DNA from: Saccharina japonica
Lineage: Eukaryota > Sar > Phaeophyceae > Laminariales > Laminariaceae
Assembly: GCA_008828725.1 (NCBI GenBank)
Contig: MEHQ01000445.1
Location: 262,408 to 326,407, forward strand
Direction of reading: 5' to 3'
DNA: 64,000 nt
Positions 1 to 12,686 of this stretch are shown here, in pieces. Both the position numbers and the translations under genes were made by a program. Positions within the stretch are counted from its first letter, which is position 1. The number at the start of each line of letters is the position of its first letter. The notes beneath the pieces are model-generated. The model had not been told where the DNA came from. It was given only the letters and a program-made list of their open reading frames with translations, and did no database searches.

Positions 1-1826
1 GTATTTTGTTTGTTGTATGAAATCCCTGTTCTACTTTGCCAACTTTGTTCTCTACGCTCCGACCTAATTTCGCTATCGAGGGTACAGTGGTCGCGCGTTG
101 GTGGTCTGCGCAGGAATGACGTTGAGCATGTACCTGGTACTAAATATGTAAATGGTGACTGAGTTGGTGTCGAGTATGTATAGGAATATAGCTCGACCCG
201 TGTGGGACTTGATGACCAAACTGTTGAAAATTCATGACGATTTCAGCATATGCTGCACGTAGCAGCCCGGGCTCTTCGGGTAGGAGACGTGTCCGCAGTG
301 CATTATAAGGAACTGTAAAACACGCGCGCAGTATGTTGTACCAAGGTTGTACTGCTGTGTTTTATTTGTAGACGCTTGATAGAATGGCACTCGTCGTTTT
401 TGCTGCCACACTCTGGTTACTAGGACCATAAAACCCTTCCCTCAGTCGCTTTAAGATTATACACCCTAATACACCCTAGCACATTGTGTGGACACAGGTG
501 TACAAGGTCATTAGGCCCAGAAAATGGTGGAAGTGTGTGATCGCGGCATGAGCTAATGTAGTTTGCAATACTCTCGACGGTTGATGGCTTCTGTTGTAGA
601 GTATCATGTGCAGTACGAGTAGCACTGCAGATACGAGGAGTACTCAAAATTAGCGACTTTTATTTTCGTAGATGGGACTGAAGCTGTCATCATGCCTTCG
701 AGCTTGTTCCTCCGCGTCGAATTAATCCTCATTCGGGCGCTGTCTGGCGTGCAACAGGTTTGGATGCTGATGGTCAAGAGCAAGGTTCGAATGATGAACA
801 ACTGTCGTCCCAATTTTATCAAGCATCAACAAGCATGGCAGATCGCCGGCGAAGAAGAGCCTTCGCAGTCTCAGTCTTGTTAAGTGGGTGCTTGCGTGTT
901 GGCATTTCCCTGATTACGGCATGAAGGATGATTGCCCCACCTGTTTTTTACTGCGGTGGCCGCGCACGTTCAGAGTGAAAGGTGCCAAATGATGCACGCT
1001 GCTTGGCCAACAAGTGCTGCTCCGATGTCTGACTGGTAATCCGATGCCCGCATCTTTCATATTTGGCGTGCTGCTAACTCGTGTGGTTGACTCGACTGTC
1101 AATCAACGCCTTAGATAAATATTTGCGACTAAGAAACCTTGACATAGTCGATTGTTTTTCCGTGGATATCAAACTCCCCTGAGATGTCGGCACCGATGCC
1201 AAGCTCTGGCGATGGTTCCTTTGTTGCCAATGGCATGATTCTACTCCTACGTCTATATTCACACACAGATCCGCATGAGACTCACGTGCCGCACGTCAAA
1301 GACTCTCCTGTTTAGATGTATTCAGTGACTCTACACGCTTGTCGGTACAGGGGGGCTTCGCCGGCGGCGTAATGGCCGACATCGAAGCTTAAGGCCCCGT
1401 AGCTTTTAGGCTAAATACAAAGTATATGCCGACGGCAGTTTTCGATGCCAAGGGCTCGGAGCGAAACAAATCCAGTGATCCCGGACGCAATGAACAATGC
1501 TCATAAGGAAGATTAATGCAGAAGGGTTTTGCAGCTCAACAATTAATGGCAGTTGCTATGCCCTGTCAACGACCCGTTCGATGCCCGCTGATGGGCTCAA
1601 CGTCGATAGATACTCGTAGTGTAGGTAATACTTCACCCAATTCAATACCATTAAAACACGGTTCGTGATTCAGCCCGACACGCTCTGACACAACACCCTC
1701 CCGATCGGCCCGAGACAGTATTCGCCCACGCCAAATAACACACCAATAGTGTTGGGGATCACATACCGACCTTGGTAAACACGTATTCTCAGTTTGCAAA
1801 ACTGAGTCTCTGTTTCGGGAATTCAA

Positions 1827-1829
<3 letters not shown>
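1..1829. other. No recognisable gene
   Basis: I find no reading frame here with a domain I recognise, and none of the repeat families found elsewhere in the window. Short open frames on both strands overlap one another and end quickly. A minus-strand stretch around 200-850 has a few broken frames that could be an old transposase, but no motif supports that. Confidence 0.4.

Positions 1830-1870
<41 letters not shown>
1830..1870 (+). repeat. (TCTG)n microsatellite
   Basis: About ten perfect TCTG units. The same TCTG motif sits at the 3437-3445 junction of the tandem duplication downstream, so this tract probably provided the homology for unequal exchange. Confidence 0.95.
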
Positions 1871-1871
<1 letters not shown>

Positions 1872-4238
1872 TACTTGGTTTTCTCCCCACAAGAGGCTCA
1901 CCCCCTCGATTTTTTGAGTCACGAAATCCCTTGTCTGACCCCGCCCCCGACCGCACACACCCTCTCTACTCATCACATAAAAAACAAACAAAAAAATACG
2001 GGCACCCTCGAAGTTTCAGCTTGTTTGGCGTGGCCTGGGTGATGTTGTGTTGATTTTACCCCAACGTTGTCGGGCTACCCTTCGCTACCCTCGGGTCTTC
2101 GCTCGACCTCCGGTCTTCTCGTTACGATTATTCGGTGCATTTGTACATTTTGTGACCATCGAAATGTACCTTATATTTCCGGCCGGAGTGGCAACGTGAC
2201 GGAAGTCTCCCAAGCAGAAAAGCATCGAACGTGAGAGACACTACCGCGTTCCAACTCGACGACCGGCTGCTGCGCACTCGCGTCCTCGTTATCCAACCTT
2301 TCCCCCTCGGCTCCTCTGGAGCGACGGACCACATCCATCCGTCCCTGCCCCGCTCTCTCCGTCTCTCACTTCCTCTCCCGGTGTCACTCTCTCTCGTCTC
2401 CCAGTTCCCCTCTTCTCCGCGGCATCCCACCCCCGACTTGCGAGTCAGAAGTTTGTTACTCTGATGATATTGCTGTATGTAAATAGTAAATCGTTTATAC
2501 CTCGTACATACCCGTACGAGTACTATTAATAACTTCTTCTGCTGTGCCGCTCCTTCTTACTTATGTTCGCCCGGATCTGATACGCTAATTAGTTCTGCCG
2601 TGTATGTGCTGGTTCCAGGGTATAGATTCTTGAAAGTAAAATGGATGGATTGCTACGTGGACGATACAATACTACGTATATAGTGCCGGCTGTTCGGTTA
2701 GCTCCCCCACGTGAGCCAATACCACATTGTTCAAAAAACAATATCCCAATCTAACTACGTACCACTCTGAACCGAAATATAAGGACCATTTAAATAAAAC
2801 GTTAATGTAAAAGTGTTTCTTATATTTCGGGTCAGAGTCCTGTATACGAGAACGATATGTAACATATTTTGAATACATATACGAGTACTATTCATATGTT
2901 GTTGTGTAACTCGACGACCGGCTGCTGCGCACTCGCGTCCTCGTTATCCAACCTTTCCCCCTCGGCTCCTCTGGAGCGACGGACCACATCCGTCCCTGCC
3001 CCGCTCTCTCCGTCTCTCACTTCCTCTCCCGGTGTCACTCTCTCTCGTCTCCCAGTTCCCCTCTTCTCCGCGGCATCCCACCCCCGACTTGCGAGTCAGA
3101 AGTTTGTTACTCTGATGATATTGCTGTATGTAAATAGTAAATCGTTTATACCTCGTACATACCCGTACGAGTACTATTAATAACTTCTTCTGCTGTGCCG
3201 CTCCTTCTTACTTATGTTCGCCCGGATCTGATACGCTAATTAGTTCTGCCGTGTACGTGCTGGTTCCAGGGTATAGATTCTTGAAAGTAAAATGGATGGA
3301 TTGCTACGTAGACGATACAATACTACGTATATAGTGCCGGCTGTTCGGTTAGCTCCCCCACGTGAGCCAATACCACATTGTTCAAAAAACAAAATCCCAA
3401 TCTAACTACGTACCACTCTGAACCGAAATATAAGGACTGTCTGTCTTACTTGGTTTTCTCCCCACAAGAGGCTCACCCCCTCGATTTTTTGAGTCACGAA
3501 ATCCCTTGTCTGACCCCGCCCCCGACCGCACAGACCCTCCCTACTCATCACATTACGGGCACCCTCGAAGTTTCAGCTTATTTGGCGTGGCCTGGGTGAT
3601 GTTGTGTTGATTTTACCCCAACCTTGTCGGGCTACCCTTCGCTACCCTCGGGTCTTCGCTCGACCTCCGGTCTTCTCGTTACGATTATTAGGTGCATTTG
3701 CACATTTTGTGACCATCGAAATGTACCTTATATTTCCGGCCGGAGTGGCAACGTGACGGAAGTCTCCCAAGCAGAAAAGCATCGAAGGTGAGAGACACTA
3801 CCGCGTTCCAACTCGACGACCGGCTGCTGCGCACTCGCGTCCTCGTTATCCAACCTTTCCCCCTCGGCTCCTCTGGCGCGACGGACCACATCCGTCCCTG
3901 CCCCGCTCTCTCCGTCTCTCACTTCCTCTCCCGGTGTCACTCTCTCTCGTCTCCCAGTTCCCCTCTTCTCCACGGCATCCCACCCCCGACTTGCGAGTCA
4001 GAAGTTTGTTACTCTGATGATATTGCTGTATGTAAATAGTAAATCGTTTATACCTCGTACATACCCGAACGAGTACTATTAATAACTTCTGCTGTGCCGC
4101 TCCTTCTTACTTATGTTCGCCCGGATCTGATACGCTAATTAGTTCTGCCGTGTACGTGCTGGTTCCAGGGTATAGATTCTTGAAAGTAAAATGGATGGAT
4201 TGCTACGTAGACGATACAATACTACGTATATAGTGCCG
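1861..4238 (+). repeat. Three-unit tandem duplication
   Basis: Units lie at about 1861-2790, 2913-3436 and 3437-4238. Units 1 and 3 share the whole block starting at the TCTG tract and running through a CT-rich stretch to a TATAGTGCCG end. Unit 2 begins part-way in, at the AACTCGACGACCGG block. The copies differ by few bases, so the duplication looks recent. The open frames in it are CT-rich low-complexity translations that differ between copies, and I see no coding constraint. Confidence 0.85.
2764..2838. mobile_element. Small TIR hairpin (MITE-like)
   Basis: A 75-bp near-palindrome. The left arm begins ACTCTGAACCGAAATATAAG and the right arm is its inverted copy with few mismatches, around an AT-rich loop. 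The left arm recurs at 3414-3437, where the tandem-repeat junction cuts it. No target-site duplication is clear, so calling it a transposon is inference. Confidence 0.45.
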
Positions 4239-4598
4239 AGGAAGTGTGCCCACGCGGGCAGTTTTAGGCGAGCTCGTATATATGATATATGATGCGACGT
4301 TTACTTAGACTTCGGCTCGAGGTTGTTTCACACCGGGCGTGAAGACTACCAGGGGTATTTAATAGACTTCTTCAGTAAGGAGCCAACGTATTATACCGGT
4401 ATACGGTATATAAAAAGTATGCGAGAGAGAGCAGCCTATATACTCGTATACCGTACTCACTCGTGTATACAGCATGCTTGTCTAGGCGGGTAGACATTGG
4501 GCTACGTTTTTTCACCGGATGATGATGAGGATCCCGCCGGACGATGATGATCCCGGTAGGGTAGTACATGGAACACTTGTTTTTTCTTCTTCTTTTTT
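4239..4598. other. No gene; short palindromic TATAC runs
   Basis: Between the tandem duplication and the SINE copy. It holds TATATGATATATGATG-type and TATACCGGTATAC palindromic runs and two nearby ATGATGATGA/GATGATGATC stretches. No coding signal was recognised. Confidence 0.4.
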
Positions 4599-4823
4599 TC
4601 CATCCCATTTATTATCTTCGCCCGTCCTTTCTCTCTCCTTCCTGGTCGTAACTCAGATCCGGGGTCACAAAGTAGGCTCTTCTCCCTCCTCCCCCACTAC
4701 GGTTCTCGCCTTGCATTTTTATCGCGAGAAGTTTTCAGCACTTTCTTCCCTCGTCGACTTGCGTCGGATTCAGCCTACCCACGCCACGAAGGCGCTCTCA
4801 GCAATTGGTTCCTTTTTATTCTC
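4599..4823 (-). mobile_element. tRNA-derived SINE, body only (head lost)
   Basis: This is the inverted copy of the SINE body seen at 22.4, 40.2 and 60.1 kb. Shared blocks are the GGATCTGAGTTACGACT segment, the TATCGCGAGAA segment and the GGAACCAATTGCTGAGAGCG segment, read on the minus strand. The homology stops at about 4823, where the tRNA-like head should start and unrelated sequence follows. It is therefore a truncated copy. Confidence 0.75.
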
Positions 4824-5094
4824 CGGTCCTTGGACCGGAGACTCAAGAAGCATAATCCCAAAAGTGATGCCCGATTTTCAAGATAATAGGCGTGACCAGA
4901 AAAGTGACCCCTCAAAATCACACCACGGGTACCCCCTTGTCCCCTCGACCCTCAAAGCCCGTTCTTGGCGCGCAGCAGCGGCGTCGCGACAGTTTTTTCA
5001 CGCCTCGACAGCCAAGCACACACCATGCGCCTCGGACGTTTGGCAACGACTCGTCTCCTGGAAAGGAGTCGTCGAAATTCTCGATCACATTACT

Positions 5095-5697
5095 CTAGTT
5101 CGGTAACCGCGACATGGCGTCCGGGGTCTGATATTGTGTCCCCGGCCTCCACTTCATAATCATGTTGTGCTCCATCAACCTCAGAGCCCAGCGGTGGTAT
5201 TTCGGTGTGAGGGATTGGCTTTTGAAGAGCCAAATCAACGCCTAACAATCCGTGATGAGCGTGAACGGCCGCCCCCAAAGATAGGGTTGGAACTTGTTCA
5301 CCGCCCACCCGACCGCCATGCATTCCCGGTCTATTGCTGACCGTTTGGAGTCCCCTCTCGACCACTTTTTGCTGCCGTAAGCGATCACCTTCTCCACCCC
5401 TTCGATGCATTGCGTTAGCACCGCTCCTGCTCCCATCTCACCGGCATCGGTGTACAGCAAGAACGACTCTGTCCACACCGGCAGAGCTAGAATTGGTGGC
5501 GACGACAAAGCCTCGATAAGCGCATTAAAAGCCTTGTTCTTCTCTTCTCCCCACGGAACTTTCTTTTTCTTCGCTCTCTTGGTCCTGAACCTCGGATCTC
5601 TCAGCAAGTCGGAAATGGGCGCCACCACTGTGCTATAATGGGGTACGAATTGGCGTAAATACCTACTATACTTATTTCGACCCTCTATCATCTCCAT
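5095..5697 (-). pseudogene. Ty3/Gypsy pol fragment: RT connection and RNase H
   Basis: The minus-strand frame holds the end of a Gypsy reverse transcriptase (YSRYLRQFVPHYS, then PISDLL) followed by the RNase H domain that degrades RNA in RNA/DNA hybrids during reverse transcription. The acidic residues expected in the active site are visible: D in LLYTDAGEMGAGAVL (about residue 84), E in DRECMAVGWAV (125) and D in FTLITDC (150). A TAG at 5242-5244 interrupts the frame just after the last motif. The same frame then stays open for 49 codons and ends with the WRPGTQYQTPDAMSRLPN segment typical of Gypsy RNase H C-termini, so the stop is a mutation inside the domain. No protease, integrase or LTR is adjacent, and the upstream edge abuts a fragment of repeat G. 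This is a dead fragment. Family assignment is firm. Confidence 0.9.
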
Positions 5698-5765
5698 TAC
5701 TACAGTACTTGCTTCAATCTGGCCCTACCGCCGTGGGGGCGGGAGGGCCACTTCTTCCCTAGTAA
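5686..5765 (+). repeat. Repeat G, 3' end fragment
   Basis: Shares the TCTATCATCTCCATTACTA block and the GC-rich imperfect hairpin (arms GGCCCT/AGGGCC and CCGCC/GGCGG) at 5721-5749 with copies at 26.5, 29.2, 29.35, 40.9 and 57.6 kb. Confidence 0.8.
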
Positions 5766-7312
5766 GATATAATACGTTGAAGAAGTCAGGAGAAGGCAAG
5801 AAACAATAACGAACATATAAACACAAGACTGTCAACCTGATAACTCCGGAATTAAAGAAGAGTAAACAACGTCGACAGCTCTAGCACAAAGCGTGTAGGG
5901 GCAAACCTATCCTCGGTTGTCAATACTACAATGTCGGCGGATTTCCGAAGTCTAGATATAGGCCAACATACGAGTATAAGCATCCGTGCATGAACACATC
6001 CCTGCGTAAATATAAACGATCTTGCTCAACGACTGTGGCCTTGGCTAGGGTGAACAGTCACCGTCGCCAGTGTACGAGAGAGTGCTGTGTGCTGTCTTAC
6101 GTACTCATATATCACTCGTATACCTGCACATATATACTCGTACGAAGTGCTTCTTGGAGCCGGGTCGTGGATACCAAACAACAACACATATACACTGTAC
6201 GTCAACTCAACACTACTATGATACACCATCATCAGCACTTATACGAGTACCATCACCAGTGTGGTGCGAGAGGAGAGTGTCTTATGAACTCGTATACTCG
6301 TACATACCAGGTATGATATATACCTGCACATACATTATGTACATCTTGTCGGAAGCGCCCGGTAACATCTTGTCGGAGATCACCGTAAGGATCTCCCATG
6401 CAAGTATCACCAATTCACCCTGTCATAAGATCTCCGTATCTTATCGTGCAAACCAGATCTCGTGTGATCAACAACCTGGATTCTCTTCGACGCGGACACA
6501 GACAAGAAGGAAAGTGCCACAGGCTCAAGCTTTGAACCTGGAGGCCGTATTCATACTTGTATTCATACGAGTACGCATGTACGACGGGGATGCGTAGTTG
6601 ATACCAGGTTCGTTCATACCAGGTACCAGACAGCACATACATACATACTCGTACATACGTCAAGTACTCGTACGACGACGGGGATACTTGGTTTTTCATA
6701 CCAGGTACGTATCATATACAAGAAAAAAATCGCATTTTTTCAAGTTTGACATTTTGACATATCGATCAACGAACCCAACGACTGCGTCATAAACTCTGAA
6801 CGCATCGCGCTGGTGAGGACCTCCGATCCACCCTACGAGCGTTGTGCCACAGTTCTCACGCCTCGGTCGATGATATGCGGAGGGCGCAGAGCAGGCGTCT
6901 GACGAAAACACAGTTGGCAGCTGAGTTCAAAACAGAACACGAAAACTCTATCCGATCGTAAGAATGAGTGTGTTAAGGTTTTTCGACGAAGACCGTCGGA
7001 CGCCGCAAGCAACCGCTCGCGCCCTAGATTACGAATCGTAATGATACCTTCGAGGCCGCTATGTACACTTGCTGGCCTTGCCTGGTACGAAGGTTGTTAG
7101 TCGTGGACTGAGTCTATGTCGAGATCGAAGGTCAATCGTCGCATGCAGAATATATGTTCTATTTGTGGTTGATTTGGGAATTGGGCATCAAAGCGAACTA
7201 ACTGCTGTACGAAGATTTTTTTTTTTTCATCAGCGCTACTCTAAATTGCTATGATAAAGTGGGCATCAAAGATCACTTGATTAAAGTATTGTTTTTTGGG
7301 CATCAGACGAAC
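5766..7312 (+). repeat. Repeat F, full copy (F1)
   Basis: About 1.55 kb. Starts near ATAATACGTTGAAGAAG and ends at a block with the words GATGCCCAAAAAACAATAC (inverted), shared with repeat D. A second full copy lies inverted at 12.7-14.2 kb, and the left and right halves occur separately at 11.0-11.7 and 11.7-12.7 kb. It is rich in TACTCGTA/TACGAGTA words. No conserved reading frame was seen: frames found in one copy are broken in the others. Confidence 0.85.
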
Positions 7313-7314
7313 TA

Positions 7315-8047
7315 CGAGCTGGGCCAGCCATAAAACGGATTTTCTGTTGTGAGCTTATAGCGCCGCCAATTTTGCGAGTTAGATTTAGAAATTTGGCAGA
7401 GATGATCCTGACATATTATTGGAGATGCAAAAAAAAAAAGTATATGGATTTTGCTTGACTTTAAAAAACACCGACTCGATTTCGCCGAGATATCCGCGAA
7501 AAACCCAAAAGTACCAAAAAATCTGATTTTTTACCAGATTTCGACGCTAATTTCACATGACAGCTAAAAAAATCGCCATTCCCGATCAAGCTGAAATTTG
7601 GTGTAGACAGTGCTTGAGACACAAGGAGACGATCCATGCAAGTTGCATTGCCGAGTTCATCACCCATCAAGAGATATAACAAAAACATGATTATATACTG
7701 AAAACAAGTAATTACGAAAACGGCAGTTTTACTGCGATGCCCCGCTCAATTTTTCACTTTTCGAACTGATTTTTTCACCACGTATTTGAAACAAACATGC
7801 GAATGTACTCCGTGTCATCCCTTTTTGTTTCTTTTTTTTTCGGACCTGTTATGACCACTTTTTCATTTTTACGGATCGTTGGATCGGTCATATATCCCGA
7901 GGAAAAAACAAAACAAAAAGGGATGACATCGAAAAGGTTGATTGATACTTAAGGAACACCGTGTCAAAAAATCACGTCAAAACACGCATTATTGAGCGGG
8001 GCATAGCCGATTGACTGTTCTAGCAGAGTCTTGGCTGGCCCAGCTCG
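7315..8047 (+). mobile_element. TIR transposon family C, copy 1 (733 bp, TA target)
   Basis: Terminal inverted repeats CGAGCTGGGCCAGCCA at both ends, flanked by TA at 7313-7314 and 8048-8049. Copies of 733 bp (28063-28795, inverted) and 730 bp (45315-46044) have the same ends and also sit between TA dinucleotides. Inside is a nested inverted repeat (GATGCCCCGCTCAAT at 7736-7750 and its complement at 7991-8004), which encloses another pair built on CATCCCTTTTTGTTT. No transposase is encoded. TA duplication suggests mobilisation by a Tc1/mariner- or PIF-type enzyme from elsewhere. Confidence 0.9.
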
Positions 8048-8051
8048 TATA

Positions 8052-10768
8052 TATAATAGATAGATAAACACGCTTACAATCCGTTTATGTAAAAACAAAA
8101 ATGTTTTGGAGGACAACAGCACCAGCACCACACTCGTTCAAAATAATGCAGAAGCACACTCGGCCAAGAGTGAGTATAATCGACATTCAAAATTTGGATC
8201 GGTGACTCCCAATTTCAATATCAAAATTTGACAGCACCAGCAGCACCAGCACCAGCACCACTATTCACATACGACGAGCTCTTGGACCAGCGAAAAACGC
8301 TCCAAGATGATGACGATCTTTGAAAATGTTAATACTAAAGTATAAACACGCTTACAATCCGTTTATGTGAAAAAATAGTTTTGGAGGACATCAGCACCAG
8401 CAGCAGCAGCACCAGCACCAGCAGCAGCAGCACCAGCACCAGCACCAGCACCTGCACCAGCACTACACTCGGTCAAGCACGCACACTCGGCCATGAGTAT
8501 AATCGACATTCAAAATTTAGATCGACCCAATCAATTTCAATAAAAAAAATTGACAGCACCAGCAGCACCAGCACCAGCACCATTATTCACATGCGACGAG
8601 CTCTTGGACCAACAAAAAACACTCCAAGATGATGCCGATCTTTGAAAACGTTAATGCTAAAGTATAAACACGCTTATAATCCGTTTATGTAAAACCAAAA
8701 AGGTTTTGGAGGACAACAGCACCAGCACCACACTCGTTCAAGATTATGCAGAAGCACACTCGGCCTAGAGTATAATCGACATTCAAAATTTAGATCGGTG
8801 ATTCCCAATTTCAATACCAAAATTTGACAGCACCAGCAGCACCAGCACCAGCACCACTATTCACATGCGACGAGCTCTTGGACCAGCGAAAAACGCTCCA
8901 AGATGATGCCGATCTTTGAAAACGTTAATACTAAAGTATAAACACGCTTACAATCCGTTTATGTAAAAAAATGGTTTTGGAGGACAACAGCACCAGCACC
9001 AGCACCACACTCGGCCAAGCTCGCACACTCGGCCAAGAGTATAATCGACATTCAAATTTGAGATCGATGATTGCCAAAAATCAATATTCAAAATTTTGAC
9101 AAGCACCAGAAGCACCAGCACCACTATTCACATGCGACGAGCTCTTGGACCAACAAAAAACACTCCAAGATGATGCCGATCTTTGAAAACGTTAATACTA
9201 AAGTATAAACACGCTTACAATCCGTGTATGTAAAACGAAAGGTTTTGTAGGACACCAGCACCAGCACCACACTCGGCCAAGCTCGCACACTCGGCCAAGA
9301 GTATAATCGACATTCAAATTTGAGATCGATGATTGCCAATTTCGAGATTAAAATTTGACAGCACAGCAGCACCGAGCAACCGCACCACTTTCACATGCGA
9401 CAGCTTCCTTGACCATACAAAAAAACACTCCAAGATGATGCCGATCTTTTGAAAACCGTTTATTACTTTAATACAACGCTTACATCCAATCGTTTATGTT
9501 TAAAAAAAAATCTTGGAGGACACCAGTAGCAGCAGCAGCAGCACCAGCACGAGCACCAGCACCAGCACCAGCACCAGCACCAGCACCGGCACTAGCACAA
9601 GCACCACCAGCACCAGCACCACACTCGTTCAAGATTATGCAGAAGCACACTCGGCCAAGAGTATAATCGACATTCAAAATTTAGATCGGTGATTCCCAAT
9701 TTCAATATCAAAATTTGACAGCACCAGCAGCACCAGCACCAGCACCACTATTCACATGCGACGAGCTCTTGGACCAACAAAAAACACTCCAAGATGATGC
9801 CGATCTTTGAAAACGTATATACTATAAACACGCTTACAATCCGTTTATGTAAAAAAAAAAGGTTTTGGGGGTAAACAGCACCAGCACCACACTCGTTCAA
9901 GATTGTGCAGAAGCACACTCGGCCAAGAGTATAATCGACATTCAAAATTTAGATCGGTGATTCCCAATTTCAATATCAAAATTTGACAGCACCAGCAGCA
10001 CTAGCACCAGCACCACTATTCACATGCGACGAGCTCTTGGACCAACAAAAAACACTCCAAGATGATGCCGATCTTTGAAAACGTTGATACTAAAGTATAA
10101 ACACGCTTACAATCCGTGTATGTAAAAAAAGGTTTTGGAGGACAACAGCACCAGCACCACACTCGTTCAAGATTGTGCAGAAGCACACTCGGCCAAGAGT
10201 ATAATCGACATTCAAAATTTAGATCGGTGATTCCTTCAGTATACACTTTCAATATCAAAATTTGACAGCACCAGCAGCAAAAGCACCAGCACCACTATTC
10301 ACATGCGACTACAGTAGCTCTTGGACCAACAAAAAACACTCCAAGATTATGTCCATCTTTGAACACGTTAATACTAAAGTATAAACACGCTTACGAAAAG
10401 GTTTTGGAGGACAACAGCACCAGCACCACACTCGTTCAAGATTATGCAGAAGCACACTCGGCCAAGAGTATAATCGACATTCAAAATTCAGATCGTTGAT
10501 TCCCAATTTCAATATCAAAGTTTGACAGCACCAGCAGCACCAGCACCAGCACCACTATTCACATGCGACGAGCTCTTGGACCAGCGACAAACGCTCCAAG
10601 ATGATGCCGATCTTCGAAAACGTTAATAATAAAGTATAAACATGCTTACAATCCGTTTATGTGAAAACAAAAAGGTTTTGGAGGACAACAGCACCAGCAC
10701 CACACTCGTTCAAAATAATGCAGAAGCACACTCGGCCAAGAGTATAATCGACATTCAAAATTTAGATC
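8052..10768 (+). repeat. Satellite array, about ten units of about 270 bp
   Basis: The marker word AAACACGCTTACAATCCG or a variant recurs near 8064, 8341, 8663, 8936, 9206, 9475, 9824, 10096, 10378 and 10636, giving a period mostly of 258-282 bp. Each unit carries two CAGCAC microsatellite stretches whose lengths vary (up to about 80 bp near 9530-9610). The array starts directly at the right end of transposon C and ends abruptly at 10768. Alanine/glycine- or serine/threonine-rich open frames inside are by-products of the CAGCAC runs. Confidence 0.9.
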
Positions 10769-11011
10769 GGAATAAATAGGAAACAAATTGACGGCGAAGG
10801 TTAATATGAGTACAAATAATGGTGAAGAAAATAGAAACGATGGGGACATAAACACAACCAAAGATACAAGAGCTGCCAAACAGTTAGACTTTGCGCATAC
10901 GAAGGTTTCCTTTGTTTCCTCCGTGGTTTTCTGCTTTCGGGAATGTTATGAGTGGTCAACGCTGAAGGTCATGCTGCACATTGTCGGATGGCAAAGATGA
11001 TTTTAATAATG

Positions 11012-11665
11012 ATATAATATAATACGCTGAAGAAGACAGGAGAAGGCAAGAAACAATAACGGGTATTCGACAAATAGGGTCAGCTTTTTCATTCTGAATG
11101 AATAATGCCCTGCACATTGTCGGAAGGCAAATAATATACTAACGAACATATAAACACAAGACTGTCAACCTGATAACTCCGGAATTAAAGAAGAGTAAAC
11201 AACGTCGACAGCTCTAGCACAAAGCGTGTAGGGGCAAACCTATCCTCGGTTGTCAATATTACAATGTCGGCGGATTTCCGAAGTCTACATATAGGCCAAC
11301 ATACGAGTATAAACATCCGTGCATGAAAACATCCATCCCTGCTGCGTAAATATAAACGATCTTGCTCAACGACTGTGGCCTTGGCTAGGGTGAACAGTCA
11401 CCGTCGCCAGTGTACGAGAGAGTGCTGTGTGCTGTCTTACGTACTCATATATCACTCGTATACCTGCACATACATACTCGTACGAAGTGCTTCTTGGAGC
11501 CGGGTCGTGGATACCAAACAACAACACATATACTACTGTACGTCAACTCAACACTACTATGATACACCATCATCAGCACTTATACGAGTACCATCACCAG
11601 TGTGGTACGAGAGGAGAGTGTCTTATGAACTCGTATACTCGTACATACGCAACATGTGCTATCTG
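11012..11665 (+). repeat. Repeat F, left half
   Basis: Matches 5766-6310 closely, with an internal addition near 11060-11140 that repeats the words CTGCACATTGTCGGA. At 11665 the match to F1 stops and, after about 25 bases, an inverted right half begins. Confidence 0.85.
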
Positions 11666-11692
11666 TGTACAGCAGTACTACTACTGTATATA

Positions 11693-12686
11693 TAGTTCGT
11701 CTGATGCCCAAAAAACAATACTTTAATCAAGTGATCTTTGATGCCCACTTTATCATAGCAATTTAGAGTAGCGCTGATGAAAAAAAAAAAAACTTCGTAC
11801 AGCAGTTCGCTTTGATGCCCAATTCCCAAATCAACCACAAATAGAACATATATTCTGCATGCGACGATTGACCTTCGATCTCGACATAGACTCAGTCCAC
11901 GACTAACGACCTTCGTACCAGGCAAGGCCAGCAAGTGTACATAGCGGCCTCGAAGGTATCATTACGATTCGTAGTCTAGGGGGCGAGCGGTTGCTTGCGG
12001 CGTCCGACGGTCTTCGTCGAAAAACCTTAAAACACTCGTTCTTGCGATCGGATAGAGTTTTCGTGTTCTGTTTTGAACTCAGCTGCCAACTGTGTTTTCG
12101 TCAGACGCCTGCTCTGCGCCCTCCGCATATCATCGACCGAGGCGTGAGAACTGTGGCACTACGCTCGTAGGGTGGATCGGAGGTCCTCACCAGCGCGATG
12201 CGTTCAGAGTTTATGACGCAGTCGTTGGGTTTGTCGATCGATATGTCAAAATGTCAAACTTGAAAAAATGCGATTTGTTTCTTGTATATGATACGTACCT
12301 GGTATAAAAAACCAAGTTTCCCCGTCGTCGTACGAGTACTTGACGTATGTACGAGTATGTATGTATGTGCTGTCTGGTACCTGGTATGAACGAACCTGGT
12401 ATCAACTACGCATCCCCGTCGTACATGCGTACTCGTATGAATACAAGTATGAATACGGGCTCCAGGTTCACAGCTTGAGCCTGTGGCACTTTCCTTCTTG
12501 TCTGTGTACGCGTCGAAGAGACGCCAGGTTGTTGATCACACGAGATCTGGTTTGCACGATAAGATACGGAGATCTTATGACAGGGTGAATTGGTGATACT
12601 TGCATGGGAGATCCTTATAATGATCTCCGACAAGATGTTACCGGGCGCTTCCGACAAGATGTATGTATGTGCAGGTATCTATCTAT
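11693..12686 (-). repeat. Repeat F, right half, inverted
   Basis: Reverse complement of about 6340-7312. It begins with the GTTCGTCTGATGCCCAAAA end shared with repeat D and ends at GATGTATGTATGTGCAGG, after which the next copy starts. Confidence 0.85.
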
